Position numbers and translations under genes: made by a program. Positions 48,697-56,838 of a DNA stretch of 64,000 nt are shown here, piece after piece (the first letter of the stretch is position 1; every line of letters starts with the position of its first letter). The DNA lies in NCBI GenBank assembly GCA_012103455.1, contig WLWT01000001.1, positions 3,169,288-3,233,287 of the forward strand, written 5' to 3'. The stretch is from Gammaproteobacteria bacterium (GTDB lineage Bacteria; Pseudomonadota; Gammaproteobacteria; HK1). A model generated the notes under the pieces. The model ran no database searches. It was not told the DNA's origin and was given only the letters and a program-made list of their open reading frames with translations.

Positions 48697-49416
48697 GTGA
48701 GAACAATGGCAGTTCTAGACTACTCCCATCTGAGTGATGACTACGACGCTAAACGATACCTCTCGGATACCGATCGGTTAGTGGAGAGCTTGCGCATGGA
48801 GGCGTTTATGGAGCTGCTTCAGCTCCGTTCAAACATGAAAGTGGCCGACATAGCCACCGGTACCGGACGCGGGGCGATAGCGATGGCGGCCCATGTCGAA
48901 CATGTGACGGCGGTAGACGGGACACCCAAGATGCTCGAGCAGGCCAAGACCAAGGCGGTGGAAGCGGGCCTGAGTAACATCGATTTCCAGCTCGCAGACG
49001 CATTCGCCTTGGAGCTGCCCAGTGAGCATTTCGACCTCGTCATTGCTCTTAACTTTCTCCATCTCTTCCTGCCGGTAGAGCGGCAGGCGAAGTTGGTCGC
49101 GCAGATGGCGCGGCTAGTAAAGCCCGGCGGCCGGCTGGTGATCGAGCTCGATAACGCCCTGCAGGGCGGTCCGCTCGGATTGCTGCGGAAATATTTCGTG
49201 CACGACCTCGGCTACAACTTTCCGTGGGACATCCGTCGCATGATGAGCCCGGACCTTCGCATCGAATCGGTTTGTGGTGTGTTGCTTCCGGGAGTGTGGC
49301 GGCTCCACACATTAGCCCCGCGCTTGGTCTTCGCATTGGCACGGGCAGCGCACTACACGCCCCTGTTGAAATACCTGACCATGCGCTGGTTCATCAGCGC
49401 TCGCAAGGTCCACTGA
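48697..49416 (+). CDS. Class I SAM-dependent methyltransferase
   Basis: A UbiE/SAM-dependent methyltransferase-type protein (239 aa from GTG 48697; ATG 48706 is equally possible). Motif I VADIATGTGRGAIAMAA, post-I acidic VTAVDGTPKMLEQAKTKA, motif II FDLVIALNFLHLF and motif III LVKPGGRLVIELD. The C-terminal 70 residues form an amphipathic, partly hydrophobic region (TLAPRLVFALARAAHYTPLLKYLTMRWF), suggesting a membrane-associated or lipid substrate. Followed after 20 nt by the APH-like kinase gene, probably co-transcribed. Substrate unknown. Confidence 0.85.
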   Translation: MRTMAVLDYSHLSDDYDAKRYLSDTDRLVESLRMEAFMELLQLRSNMKVADIATGTGRGAIAMAAHVEHVTAVDGTPKMLEQAKTKAVEAGLSNIDFQLADAFALELPSEHFDLVIALNFLHLFLPVERQAKLVAQMARLVKPGGRLVIELDNALQGGPLGLLRKYFVHDLGYNFPWDIRRMMSPDLRIESVCGVLLPGVWRLHTLAPRLVFALARAAHYTPLLKYLTMRWFISARKVH

Positions 49417-49436
49417 GCTGAGGCCATGAGGGAGCT

Positions 49437-50438
49437 GTGAGACGCGTTGAGCACTGGATACGAGCCGCGGTAGAGTCTTTACACGATTCGCGCTCGGTAT
49501 CCGCTCTTTCCTGCGATAGTTTTCTCGCCCGGCCCCTGGGACGAAATGCCGTCTGGGAAGTGACCGAACGTGCGTCTCAAAGAAAGGTGTGTGTCAAGAT
49601 CTGGCGTGACCAAGTTATCTTTCACCGGGAGGTGCAAGGCCGGGCCATCATCAATAACATAGCCAGCCGGCGGCCTCGCATTCTTCCTGTGACCGTCTTG
49701 CATACCGATGAGGAGCGGGGGGCGATAGTCACCGAATGGATCGAAGGCGTGACGCTTCGCCATCTGCTCAACGCTCAGTTGAGGTACCGTATTCCGCTGG
49801 CGCGTACGGCAACGGCCGCCAACCGGTGCTTTGTCATGACCGTGGAACTCCTGCGCGAGCTACACTGCGTCGATCGAGCGCAATTCTCTCAAGGGGCCGA
49901 TCATAGCATCGGCGCTCAAATCGAGCGGCTCAATCGAAACGCGCGAGAATTGGCCCAAAGCCCGTTACTTAAAGACATGGATATTTTCCATGCTTTTCCG
50001 GTGCAGGTGGACGCGAGCCAGTTCAATCTGAACATGGGCGGGATCTTCGGGGATCTGTCTCCTGAAAACGTGGTGTATGCGGGAGGAAAAGTGGGATTTT
50101 GGGACTTCGAAGACATGGGGATTGGACCTACTCTTCGCGACTATATCTATGTCGATTATTTTCTTGGGCGGATGAGCCGATGGCGTTACCAACTCCCGCG
50201 GGCAGCGTTGCAGCGGCTGGCAAAAGAACTCCAGCAATGTAGCGCATATACTTCTTTTTGCAGACTGGAACTCATGCTCGCCCACCTCGCGCTTCTCGCG
50301 CGCGAGTACAGCAACACGAGTGGCTTGCGCCGCAGCGTGGAGTGGTTCGACATCAAACAGTTGGCCAATGCGGCTCAATCGTTGTGGTTGACGGCAGTGC
50401 AGCCGATATTGAAAGCTGCGCCGCATCCACGGGGGTAG
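49437..50438 (+). CDS. APH/choline-kinase-like phosphotransferase
   Basis: A protein of 333 aa with the small-molecule kinase fold. The N-lobe Lys is in KVCVKIWRDQVIFHREVQ, the hinge is AIVTEWIEGVTLRHLL, the catalytic loop is GIFGDLSPENVVYAGG and the metal-binding DFG equivalent is VGFWDFEDMGIGPTLRDY. In the catalytic loop the usual His before GD is Phe, while the catalytic Asp and Asn remain. GTG start with GGGAG upstream. Pairing with a methyltransferase hints at modification of a lipid, sugar or antibiotic-like molecule; no closer assignment is possible. Confidence 0.75.
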   Translation: MRRVEHWIRAAVESLHDSRSVSALSCDSFLARPLGRNAVWEVTERASQRKVCVKIWRDQVIFHREVQGRAIINNIASRRPRILPVTVLHTDEERGAIVTEWIEGVTLRHLLNAQLRYRIPLARTATAANRCFVMTVELLRELHCVDRAQFSQGADHSIGAQIERLNRNARELAQSPLLKDMDIFHAFPVQVDASQFNLNMGGIFGDLSPENVVYAGGKVGFWDFEDMGIGPTLRDYIYVDYFLGRMSRWRYQLPRAALQRLAKELQQCSAYTSFCRLELMLAHLALLAREYSNTSGLRRSVEWFDIKQLANAAQSLWLTAVQPILKAAPHPRG

Positions 50439-50574
50439 CGAAGAGTTCATAACTACCGTCACTGCCCTCGTCCCATACCCGAAGCTGAGCCCATACCACC
50501 GGCTGCACATCACCACGCCACCCACACAATCCAACCAATGTGAACATGCTCTAACCAATAGAGGAAAACGATCG

Positions 50575-51522
50575 ATGAAGAGATTTCTAGGCTTGGCATT
50601 GGCCGCATCTGCATCCATTGCGGCAGCACTAGTGGCGGTGCCAACCGCTGCCGAGTATCCCGAAAAACCCGTTCGATTCATCAATCCATGGCCCCCCGGC
50701 GACCTGGAAGATGTGCTCGTTCGGATGATCGCCGAAGACTTCCAAAAAGCGTACGGACAACCGGCGGCCGTTGTTAACAAGCCGGGCGGCGGTGGCGGGC
50801 CGTTTCCAGGCGCCATAGAAGTAGCAAGAGCACCAGCGGACGGTTACACCATCGGCAACTTCGTGATCGGCGTACCGGTCATTGGACCGAACATCGGCAT
50901 TGCCGAACTCAATCCGAATCCATTCGAACCGATTGGGATTTTCCTCACCTACCCCTTTGTGATCGTTACCTCTAAAGAGGCCCCCTATCAGTCGATGGAG
51001 GGGTTGGCACAACATGCGAAGTCGCATGACGTAGTGCTGGGACATTTCGGCGCGCCGCTGATCCCGACTAAAGTGACATTGGCGCTTGCCAGGAAAATGG
51101 GCTTTTCTTTTGCAGCGGATTCCGCCTTCGACAATCTCGACTGCAACACGCTAGCCTCCGGCGATGTGGACGTGATGAACACCACCATTCAGCTCGTCGT
51201 GCCGTGCTTGGACAAGATAACCGTTCTAACGGCGATCACCGAGCAGCGTATTGCAAAAGCACCTGATGCACCTACTGTTGGAGAACTCGACAAATCGTTG
51301 AGCATTTCACTTTGGAATGGCCTTTTCGTTCACAAAGAGGTGCCGCCGGCGGTCCGTGAGAAAATCGCCGCGATCGCCCGGAAAACGGTGACTAGCGGCC
51401 GGGCGCGGAAGTTCGCCAGCGACACCGGCGCGCAGATCTACTGGAAAGATGCAGCAACTTCGACTCGACAGATCGCGGCCGATATTGAGGCCGCCGGAAA
51501 AATTGCGCAGCTGCTGAAATAA
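50575..51522 (+). CDS. tctC: Tripartite tricarboxylate transporter substrate-binding protein
   Basis: Periplasmic binding protein of the TctC/Bug family (315 aa). Signal peptide (MKRFLGLALAASASIAAALV ... AAE), then YPEKPVRFINPWPPGD, PAAVVNKPGGGGGPFPGAIEVARAPADGYTIG and the C-terminal helix ending AAGKIAQLLK. Such proteins bind carboxylates, often citrate or aromatic acids, and hand them to the TctBA membrane complex. GAGG precedes the ATG. First gene of tctCBA; the transporter is probably non-functional because tctA is split. Confidence 0.92.
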   Translation: MKRFLGLALAASASIAAALVAVPTAAEYPEKPVRFINPWPPGDLEDVLVRMIAEDFQKAYGQPAAVVNKPGGGGGPFPGAIEVARAPADGYTIGNFVIGVPVIGPNIGIAELNPNPFEPIGIFLTYPFVIVTSKEAPYQSMEGLAQHAKSHDVVLGHFGAPLIPTKVTLALARKMGFSFAADSAFDNLDCNTLASGDVDVMNTTIQLVVPCLDKITVLTAITEQRIAKAPDAPTVGELDKSLSISLWNGLFVHKEVPPAVREKIAAIARKTVTSGRARKFASDTGAQIYWKDAATSTRQIAADIEAAGKIAQLLK

Positions 51523-51544
51523 TTTTGCTGCTCGAGACGCACTC

Positions 51545-52144
51545 GTGAGCAATGCGAAAAACTCGACAGTAGACTCGACAGTAGACTCGACAGTAGAAAA
51601 CACCCACGATGGTGCAGCCAGCCCAACCCGCACTAGACATCACCGGGCCGAGCTGCTTTTTTGCATAGCAGCATGGGCCATAGCGGTATTTTTGGCATCG
51701 CAGCTAGGTTCGCAGCTAAGCTGGCAAAGCGGACAACCGTTGGTAAAGCAGCCCGGTTTCTTCTCGCTAGTCGCCATCGTGGGTATGCTCCTGTTCGGTG
51801 TTGTGGAGCTGTTTTTTTGCTGGCGGCGTCAAGTACTGCGAAGCGATGAGAGCATAGTCCGCGAAGTAGGCCTGTGGTTGCGCTCAGTCGAATACGCGAT
51901 CTGGTTCATGCTTTACGTACTCACCGTACCCTACGCCGGATATATCTTAAGCACGCTCGCTCTTTGTCTCTCGTTAACCCTACGGTTGGGTTATAGAAGC
52001 AAACCGATGCTGATGTACGCCCTACTGGTGGGCCTCGCAACCGTAGTGGTCTTCAAGAGTGTTCTGTCCGTCAAAATACCTGGCGGTGCGGTCTACGAAC
52101 TGCTGCCAGACGCACTACGCAACTTCCTGGTTCTGTATTTGTAA
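51545..52144 (+). CDS. tctB: Tripartite tricarboxylate transporter small membrane subunit
   Basis: TctB-family protein (199 aa) with four hydrophobic segments (LLFCIAAWAIAVFLA, FFSLVAIVGMLLFGVVELFF, YAIWFMLYVLTVPYAGYIL, MYALLVGLATVVVFKSVL). GTG start. The N terminus holds three exact 12-bp repeats (51561-51596), giving STVDSTVDSTV before the first helix, an extension with no family counterpart. It ends 8 nt before tctA. Confidence 0.88.
   Translation: MSNAKNSTVDSTVDSTVENTHDGAASPTRTRHHRAELLFCIAAWAIAVFLASQLGSQLSWQSGQPLVKQPGFFSLVAIVGMLLFGVVELFFCWRRQVLRSDESIVREVGLWLRSVEYAIWFMLYVLTVPYAGYILSTLALCLSLTLRLGYRSKPMLMYALLVGLATVVVFKSVLSVKIPGGAVYELLPDALRNFLVLYL
51561..51596. repeat. Perfect 12-bp tandem repeat in the 5' end of tctB
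   Basis: Three identical units ACTCGACAGTAG (51561-51572, 51573-51584, 51585-51596), in frame with tctB. Confidence 0.95.
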
Positions 52145-53176
52145 CGCTGGCGATGGAAACACTTGCTGCAAGTCTTGGCATCATCAGCCGTCCAGACGTC
52201 GTCGCAGCCCTGCTCATCGGCTCAGCCGGCGGCATAATCATCGGCGCCATTCCAGGCGTGGGACCGGCCATCGCTATCGCCATTCTCTTACCGGCAACTT
52301 TCGCGTTGGAGCCCATCGTCGGTATTACGATGCTGCTCGGGATCTATGGTTCAGCCATGTTCGGCGGCGCCATTCCCGCCATTCTCATCAATACGCCGGG
52401 GACGCCGGTCAATGCCTTGACCACCTATGACGGCTACCCCCTGACCCAACGCGGAGAAGCACACCGGGCGCTGTCCCTGGCCTACGGCGCCTCATTTGTA
52501 GGCGGTGTTTTTTCCGTGCTGTGTCTAATGACCCTGGCGCCATTTTTAGCCAGGATCGCGCCCTTTTTCGGTTCCCGCGAAATATTTCTCGCCTGTGTAC
52601 TGGGCATGATCCTCGTCGTTATCGCGCACCGCGCAAAGAGTATGGCGGCCGGAGCGCTCCTCTCCTTCGGTATCTTCTTGCAGACCATCGGCTTTGAACC
52701 CGTCGCCTACACGCACCGCTATACCTTCGGACAGTCCTGGTTGTTGTCCGGCATCGATCTCATCGTGGCCGTGCTCGGTTTATTTGCGCTCAGTCAGGCA
52801 TTCTTACTGTTAGCTGGCAAGGACCGCCTACCCAAATTGCCTATCGTCACCGGGCCTATCCTTACAGGCGGACTATTTCGCGGGCTCAAAGAAGTATTCA
52901 AATTCCCCAAAATAGTGTTACCTGGCGCCGCTTTTGGCACGGTGATGGGCATCATTCCAGGGGTAGGCGAATTCACCGCTCAATTTCTTTCTTACACACT
53001 GGCGCAGAAGATCTCGCCCAATCCCGAGCGTTTCGGGCGTGGCGCTCCGCAAGGGATTATCGCATCGGAAGCGGCCAATAACGCAGTTCCCGCAGCGGCC
53101 ATGATCCCGTTGCTGGCCTTAGGCATTCCCGGCGAGGCACTGACCGCGATGATGCTCGCTGTGTTCTATGTTCACA

Positions 53177-54457
53177 CACTGCTGTCCCACAAACTTTTGA
53201 ATGAGCTTAGAATCAAAGACTATTCTGCGCTAATTTGTTAGAATAGAGGTCCAGAATATCTTTCAATATCAACAGGATAATAGCCTTGAGTCACAGTAAC
53301 AGCGTATTTTCACAGCTGCTAAAACTGATTTCTAGACATGAATTTGAAACCCTTGCAAAGACCCACCATAAAGGCCGTGTATTGAGGACAATGTCACGCT
53401 GGTCACAGTTTGTGGCGTTGAGTTTTGCCCAACTCGCCGGTCGCTGTAGTTTGCGAGATATTGTCAGCAATCTGGATAAACAACGCCGCAAAAGTTACCA
53501 TTTGGGTATCGGTAAGGTCAGTCGAAGTTCTCTGGCTCGTGTTAACGAGCAACAGCCTTATCAACTCTACGAAGGATTATTTTGGAAGCTGCTGGCACGA
53601 TGTCAAAGCTTGGCGCCTAGGCATGGGTTTCGTTTTAAAAATAAGCTTTATTCCTTGGATGCATCGACCATTGATTTATGCTTATCACTATTTCCTTGGG
53701 CCAAATTTCGCAAGACCAAAGGCGCGATTAAACTACATGTTGGTCTGGACCATGATGGTTTTTTACCGGTCTTTATGACTATTACCGAAGGCAAACAACA
53801 AGATATTACACAAGGCCGTAGTTTAGAACTGGATGCGGGTTCTATTGTGGTGTTTGATCGTGGCTATACGGACTACACGTGGTTTAACTTGCTCAATTCA
53901 AAGGGGATTTATTTTGTCACCCGGTTGAAAGCCAATACGAAATACCGAGTGATTTCTCGCCATCCGGTCAATAAAGAGCAGGGCATTACCTCAGATCAGA
54001 CGCTGATTTTAACGGGCCCTAAAGCCGATACCTGTCCGATTAAGTTGCGCCGGATGGGTTATCGGGACCCACAGACCGGCAAGCATTACGTCTTTCTCAC
54101 CAATCAATTCGAATTGACTGCCAAAACCATTGCAGATATTTATAAGTCGCGTTGGCAAATTGAGTTATTTTTCAAATGCATCAAACAAAATTTGAAGATT
54201 AAGTCATTCGTAGGGACGTCAAAAAATGCTGTCATGACTCAAATATGGGTCGCTATGTGTATGTGTTTAATGGTTGCTTACCTGAAATTCTGTAGCAAAC
54301 TCGATTTAAGCATTCAACAGATTATTCGACTCTTTCAAGTCAATTTATTTGAGCGAAGAGACCTGTGGGGACTACTCAAAGGAGACCCTCCAGGCCCTAT
54401 TGAAACTCAGGTCCAGATACAGTTTACATTCTCATGAAAGTTTATGGGACAGCAGTG
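53177..54457 (+). mobile_element. IS4-family insertion sequence, copy 2 (1281 bp)
   Basis: Same ends as copy 1 (CACTGCTGTCCCA inverted at both sides). A 9-bp target duplication ATGTTCACA (53168-53176, 54458-54466). Inserted within tctA. Opposite orientation to copy 1. Confidence 0.96.
53286..54437 (+). CDS. IS4-family transposase
   Basis: Intact DDE transposase (383 aa). Catalytic residues: first Asp in LYSLDASTIDL, second in SIVVFDRGYTDYTW, Glu in the YREK box YKSRWQIELFFKCIKQNLK. The N-terminal part (LISRHEFETLAKTHHKGRVLRTMSRWSQF) is the usual IS4 leader domain. Near-identical to copy 1, which has a nonsense codon, so this copy could still supply transposase for both. Confidence 0.95.
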   Translation: MSHSNSVFSQLLKLISRHEFETLAKTHHKGRVLRTMSRWSQFVALSFAQLAGRCSLRDIVSNLDKQRRKSYHLGIGKVSRSSLARVNEQQPYQLYEGLFWKLLARCQSLAPRHGFRFKNKLYSLDASTIDLCLSLFPWAKFRKTKGAIKLHVGLDHDGFLPVFMTITEGKQQDITQGRSLELDAGSIVVFDRGYTDYTWFNLLNSKGIYFVTRLKANTKYRVISRHPVNKEQGITSDQTLILTGPKADTCPIKLRRMGYRDPQTGKHYVFLTNQFELTAKTIADIYKSRWQIELFFKCIKQNLKIKSFVGTSKNAVMTQIWVAMCMCLMVAYLKFCSKLDLSIQQIIRLFQVNLFERRDLWGLLKGDPPGPIETQVQIQFTFS

Positions 54458-55077
54458 ATGTTCACAATATTATTCCAGGCCCGGGTCTGTTCCAACATCA
54501 AATGGACTTCGTACTGGCGCTTTATCTTTGCCTACTCATACTGAATGTACTAGCGCTTATCTTTCTCATGCTGGCGACAAGACCGCTGCTAAAAGTGGTG
54601 TCGATTCCCAACCGATTTCTTGGTATGGCGATTCTAGTACTGTCCTTCGTCGGCGTTTATTCGCTTAGAAACTCGGTCATTGACTGCTTGATCGCCGCCT
54701 TTTTCGGGATGTTGGGCTTGATATTAAAACGGCTCGACTTGCCTATTGTTCCGATCATTCTAGGCATGGTGCTGGGCGGCATCGCGGAGAACAAATTCCG
54801 TACCTCACTGCCGCGTATCAAAACGCCGCTGGATTGGATAGACCGGCCTATAGCAGGGACCATTTTTGTTATCATTCTGATCGTTTTAGCGATTCACTTC
54901 TGGTCGATGCTGAAGGCGCGCCGGCGGGATATCCCATGATCGCTAATGCAAATTACTGCTAGCCATAAAGTGCCCTGGGTACTACTGAGCCCTGGGCACT
55001 ACTAAATCACCATTCTTTTCATTCGAAAAACCTGTATCTGCTGTTAGTACTGTTCCTTTTGGCGCAAATATATTCTT

Positions 55078-55218
55078 GGGCACCTCTAAAAATGCACTTT
55101 TTCCGCGATTGCGGCGTCAGCGCCGTGCTCGAATCCTCAGGTATCACCTATACACTGCGGTTCTGCGCGCGGTGCTTCCTTGCACTCACGAAAAAATTAC
55201 TATTTTTAGCAGGCGCCC
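55078..55218 (-). repeat. MITE-like repeat, copy 2 (141 bp, inverted relative to copy 1)
   Basis: Begins GGGCACCTCTAAAAATGCAC and ends TTTTTAGCAGGCGCCC on the plus strand; its reverse complement aligns with 48369-48507 over the full length. Lies in the gap after tctA. An apparent open frame starting at 55059 is only this repeat read through. Confidence 0.85.
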
Positions 55219-55219
55219 C

Positions 55220-55498
55220 AAAGCTCGACCAACATGCCGCTCACGAAACGAATCGCGCTGGTAACCCAATCTGCCCGCGCTTGGGGACGGCAGCAAATTT
55301 CATAGTCCACGCCGAGGACATGCTAGAGGTTGCTGAGTGGATCGCCAGCAACACTCGGTTTGACCGCTTATATTTCTACGGTAAAGATCTTCCCGTCCAC
55401 GTTAGCGTAGGACCTGACCATAGCCGAAGTTTCATTCATGTCCGAACGCTTACCAACGGCAGACGCCACCCACTTGCTCGGCGTTCTGTGAACCGATA
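55220..55498 (+). pseudogene. C-terminal remnant of a conserved hypothetical protein
   Basis: After the MITE copy the plus-strand frame resembles the end of a real protein: HAEDMLEVAEWIASNTRFDR, LYFYGKDLPVHVSVGPDHSR, then a basic tail and stop at 55498. There is no start and the left side is the repeat, so the gene was cut by it or by a deletion. The ending resembles small peptidase-like proteins (EWI..NTPFDRLYFYG..RPIHVS), but I cannot name it securely. Confidence 0.45.
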
Positions 55499-55548
55499 AC
55501 TGCACCGGCTATTTACCTACGGGCGGCCGGGCCCGACTTTGACAGTTG

Positions 55549-56325
55549 CTAGGGCGTGTTAACACTATTCAACGCCTGCACGATAAGGGCGAAGTGGATA
55601 AAAAACATAAAAACAACATCCAGTTTGTCGAAGCGTGTAAAGATTCGACGAAATCCTTTCAGCCGCCGAAACAATCTCTCTACTTCATTTCGCTTTTTAT
55701 ACAGCTCCTTGTCGTATTTCCAAGGCCTCAGCCGATTGCTTTTCGCTGGCACAACGGGCTCCATCCCCAAATCGACTATCAACTGCCGGGTCTCATCGCC
55801 TTCGTAGGCCTTGTCCATGATGACTTGAGTCCCGTCCCAGCCATTGTTTTCAAAGGATTTCAATAATTCCCGGCCTGCTGGCGCATCCCCGACGTGGCCC
55901 GGGGATAGGGAAAAGGTCACTGCTGTTGTGGCATTTGCTGCAACCCTATGAATCTTCGTTGTCCACCCGGCTCGGGACTTACCAATCGACTGTGGACCGT
56001 TTTTTTTAACGCGCCAGTCCCCTCCGGGTGAACTTTGACTGCTGTACTGCCCTAAAGATACTTGCTCCACCTGTATGTTGATGACATCGTTTTCCTGTAG
56101 TGCAGCAAATACACTATCGAGTACACCATTTTTCGCCCAGCGATTGGCACGAGTATAAAGGCTGTGCCAATGGCCGAACTTTTTCGGCAAACCTCGCCAC
56201 TTGCAACCGTGCTCAGCGACATACAAAATGGCATTCAACACCAATAAATTGGGTATTTTGACGTTACCTCTTTGAACAGGAAGGAGTTTTTGGATAATTT
56301 TAAATTGTGATGCGGTGATTTTCAT
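55549..56325 (-). CDS. IS5-family transposase with a 24-residue out-of-frame window
   Basis: Uninterrupted 258-aa frame: N-terminal DUF4096-like part (FKIIQKLLPVQRGNVKIPNLLVLNAILYVAEHGCKWRGLPKKFGHWHSLY), then IGKSRAGWTTKIHRVAA, VIMDKAYEGDETRQ (Asp) and ERLFRRLKGFRRIFTRFDKLD (Glu). Where the first catalytic Asp is expected (LDSTxVKVHPxGTGALKKNGPQ) the frame instead reads VSLGQYSSQSSPGGDWRV. A neighbouring frame reads GSTAVKVHPEGTGALK, so a +1 change near GGGC and a -1 change in the A-run at about 56000 cancel out. The Asp is lost. The TAG stop lies in the CTAG target duplicate. Probably inactive. Confidence 0.85.
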   Translation of the reverse strand: MKITASQFKIIQKLLPVQRGNVKIPNLLVLNAILYVAEHGCKWRGLPKKFGHWHSLYTRANRWAKNGVLDSVFAALQENDVINIQVEQVSLGQYSSQSSPGGDWRVKKNGPQSIGKSRAGWTTKIHRVAANATTAVTFSLSPGHVGDAPAGRELLKSFENNGWDGTQVIMDKAYEGDETRQLIVDLGMEPVVPAKSNRLRPWKYDKELYKKRNEVERLFRRLKGFRRIFTRFDKLDVVFMFFIHFALIVQALNSVNTP

Positions 56326-56358
56326 ACGCGAAGTCTATCATAATTAGTGTTAACAGGC
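55553..56358 (-). mobile_element. IS5-family insertion sequence (about 806 bp)
   Basis: Inverted ends share GGC(G/C)TGTTAACACTA. CTAG is found on both sides (55549-55552, 56359-56362), the 4-bp duplication typical of the IS427-like group of IS5. Inserted between the tct region and metZ. Confidence 0.85.
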
Positions 56359-56362
56359 CCTA

Positions 56363-56838
56363 GATACGTAGCCGCCATTTCCCTAGGCGGATCCAACCCC
56401 TTACGGAGATCCCCGGAAACACCCGTGTAACTAGGCATTCAGCCCAACTTCAGGACCGTTGGGAGATTTCGAATGCGTAGAGATTGCAGTCGCTTAGTAG
56501 CCCAGCGCCCGGTCTTCGGCGTCGCGCGTGTCGCCGTTGCTATGCACCACGAACCCGCCGTCCAACCGTACCGGTCCGCGGTTACCGACTCCACGCTGCC
56601 AGCCGCCCGCCCGCATGCCGGGAGTCTTTCAGGGAAATTTCGCGGCAATGATTTTTTATAGCACACGCTTCGATCGCAGCGTATTTTCTGCACCGACGCC
56701 CAGTGACGAACAGCAGCGTTCGCTTTTTCCACAGGACGAAAAACTATCCTTATTCGCCTCGGCTTTATTGCCCTTGGCGAAATATATCCCCATCTTGTAC
56801 GGCGTACTTTAAATTTATTTACATTGGGCGAATGAGGC
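56363..56838. other. Gene-free stretch upstream of metZ
   Basis: 476 bp between the IS5 element and metZ. No open frame looks protein-like on either strand, and I see no repeat or RNA gene. It should contain the metZ promoter. A SAM or MetJ-type control site was looked for (repeated AGACGTCT) and not seen. Confidence 0.6.

Larger units (their letters stand above)
52153..54939 (+). pseudogene. tctA: Tripartite tricarboxylate transporter large membrane subunit, split by IS4
   Basis: TctA permease with about ten transmembrane helices. The 5' part (52153-53176) contains GGIIIGAIPGVGPAIAIAILLP and IIPGVGEFTAQFLSYTLA, the repeated GxxxGxxPGxG-type loops. The IS4 copy interrupts it after AVFYVH. 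Joining 53176 to 54467 restores one 498-aa frame (FYVHNIIPGPGLFQHQMDFVL ...), the normal family length. The C-terminal part (LGMVLGGIAENKFRTSLP) still has no stop of its own. As it stands the protein is cut after about 340 residues, so the TctCBA system is predicted dead. Confidence 0.95.

Noticed and set aside
55059..55499. 146-aa open frame after tctA
   Set aside because: Its first half is MITE copy 2 read as protein; only the second half resembles a real, truncated gene.
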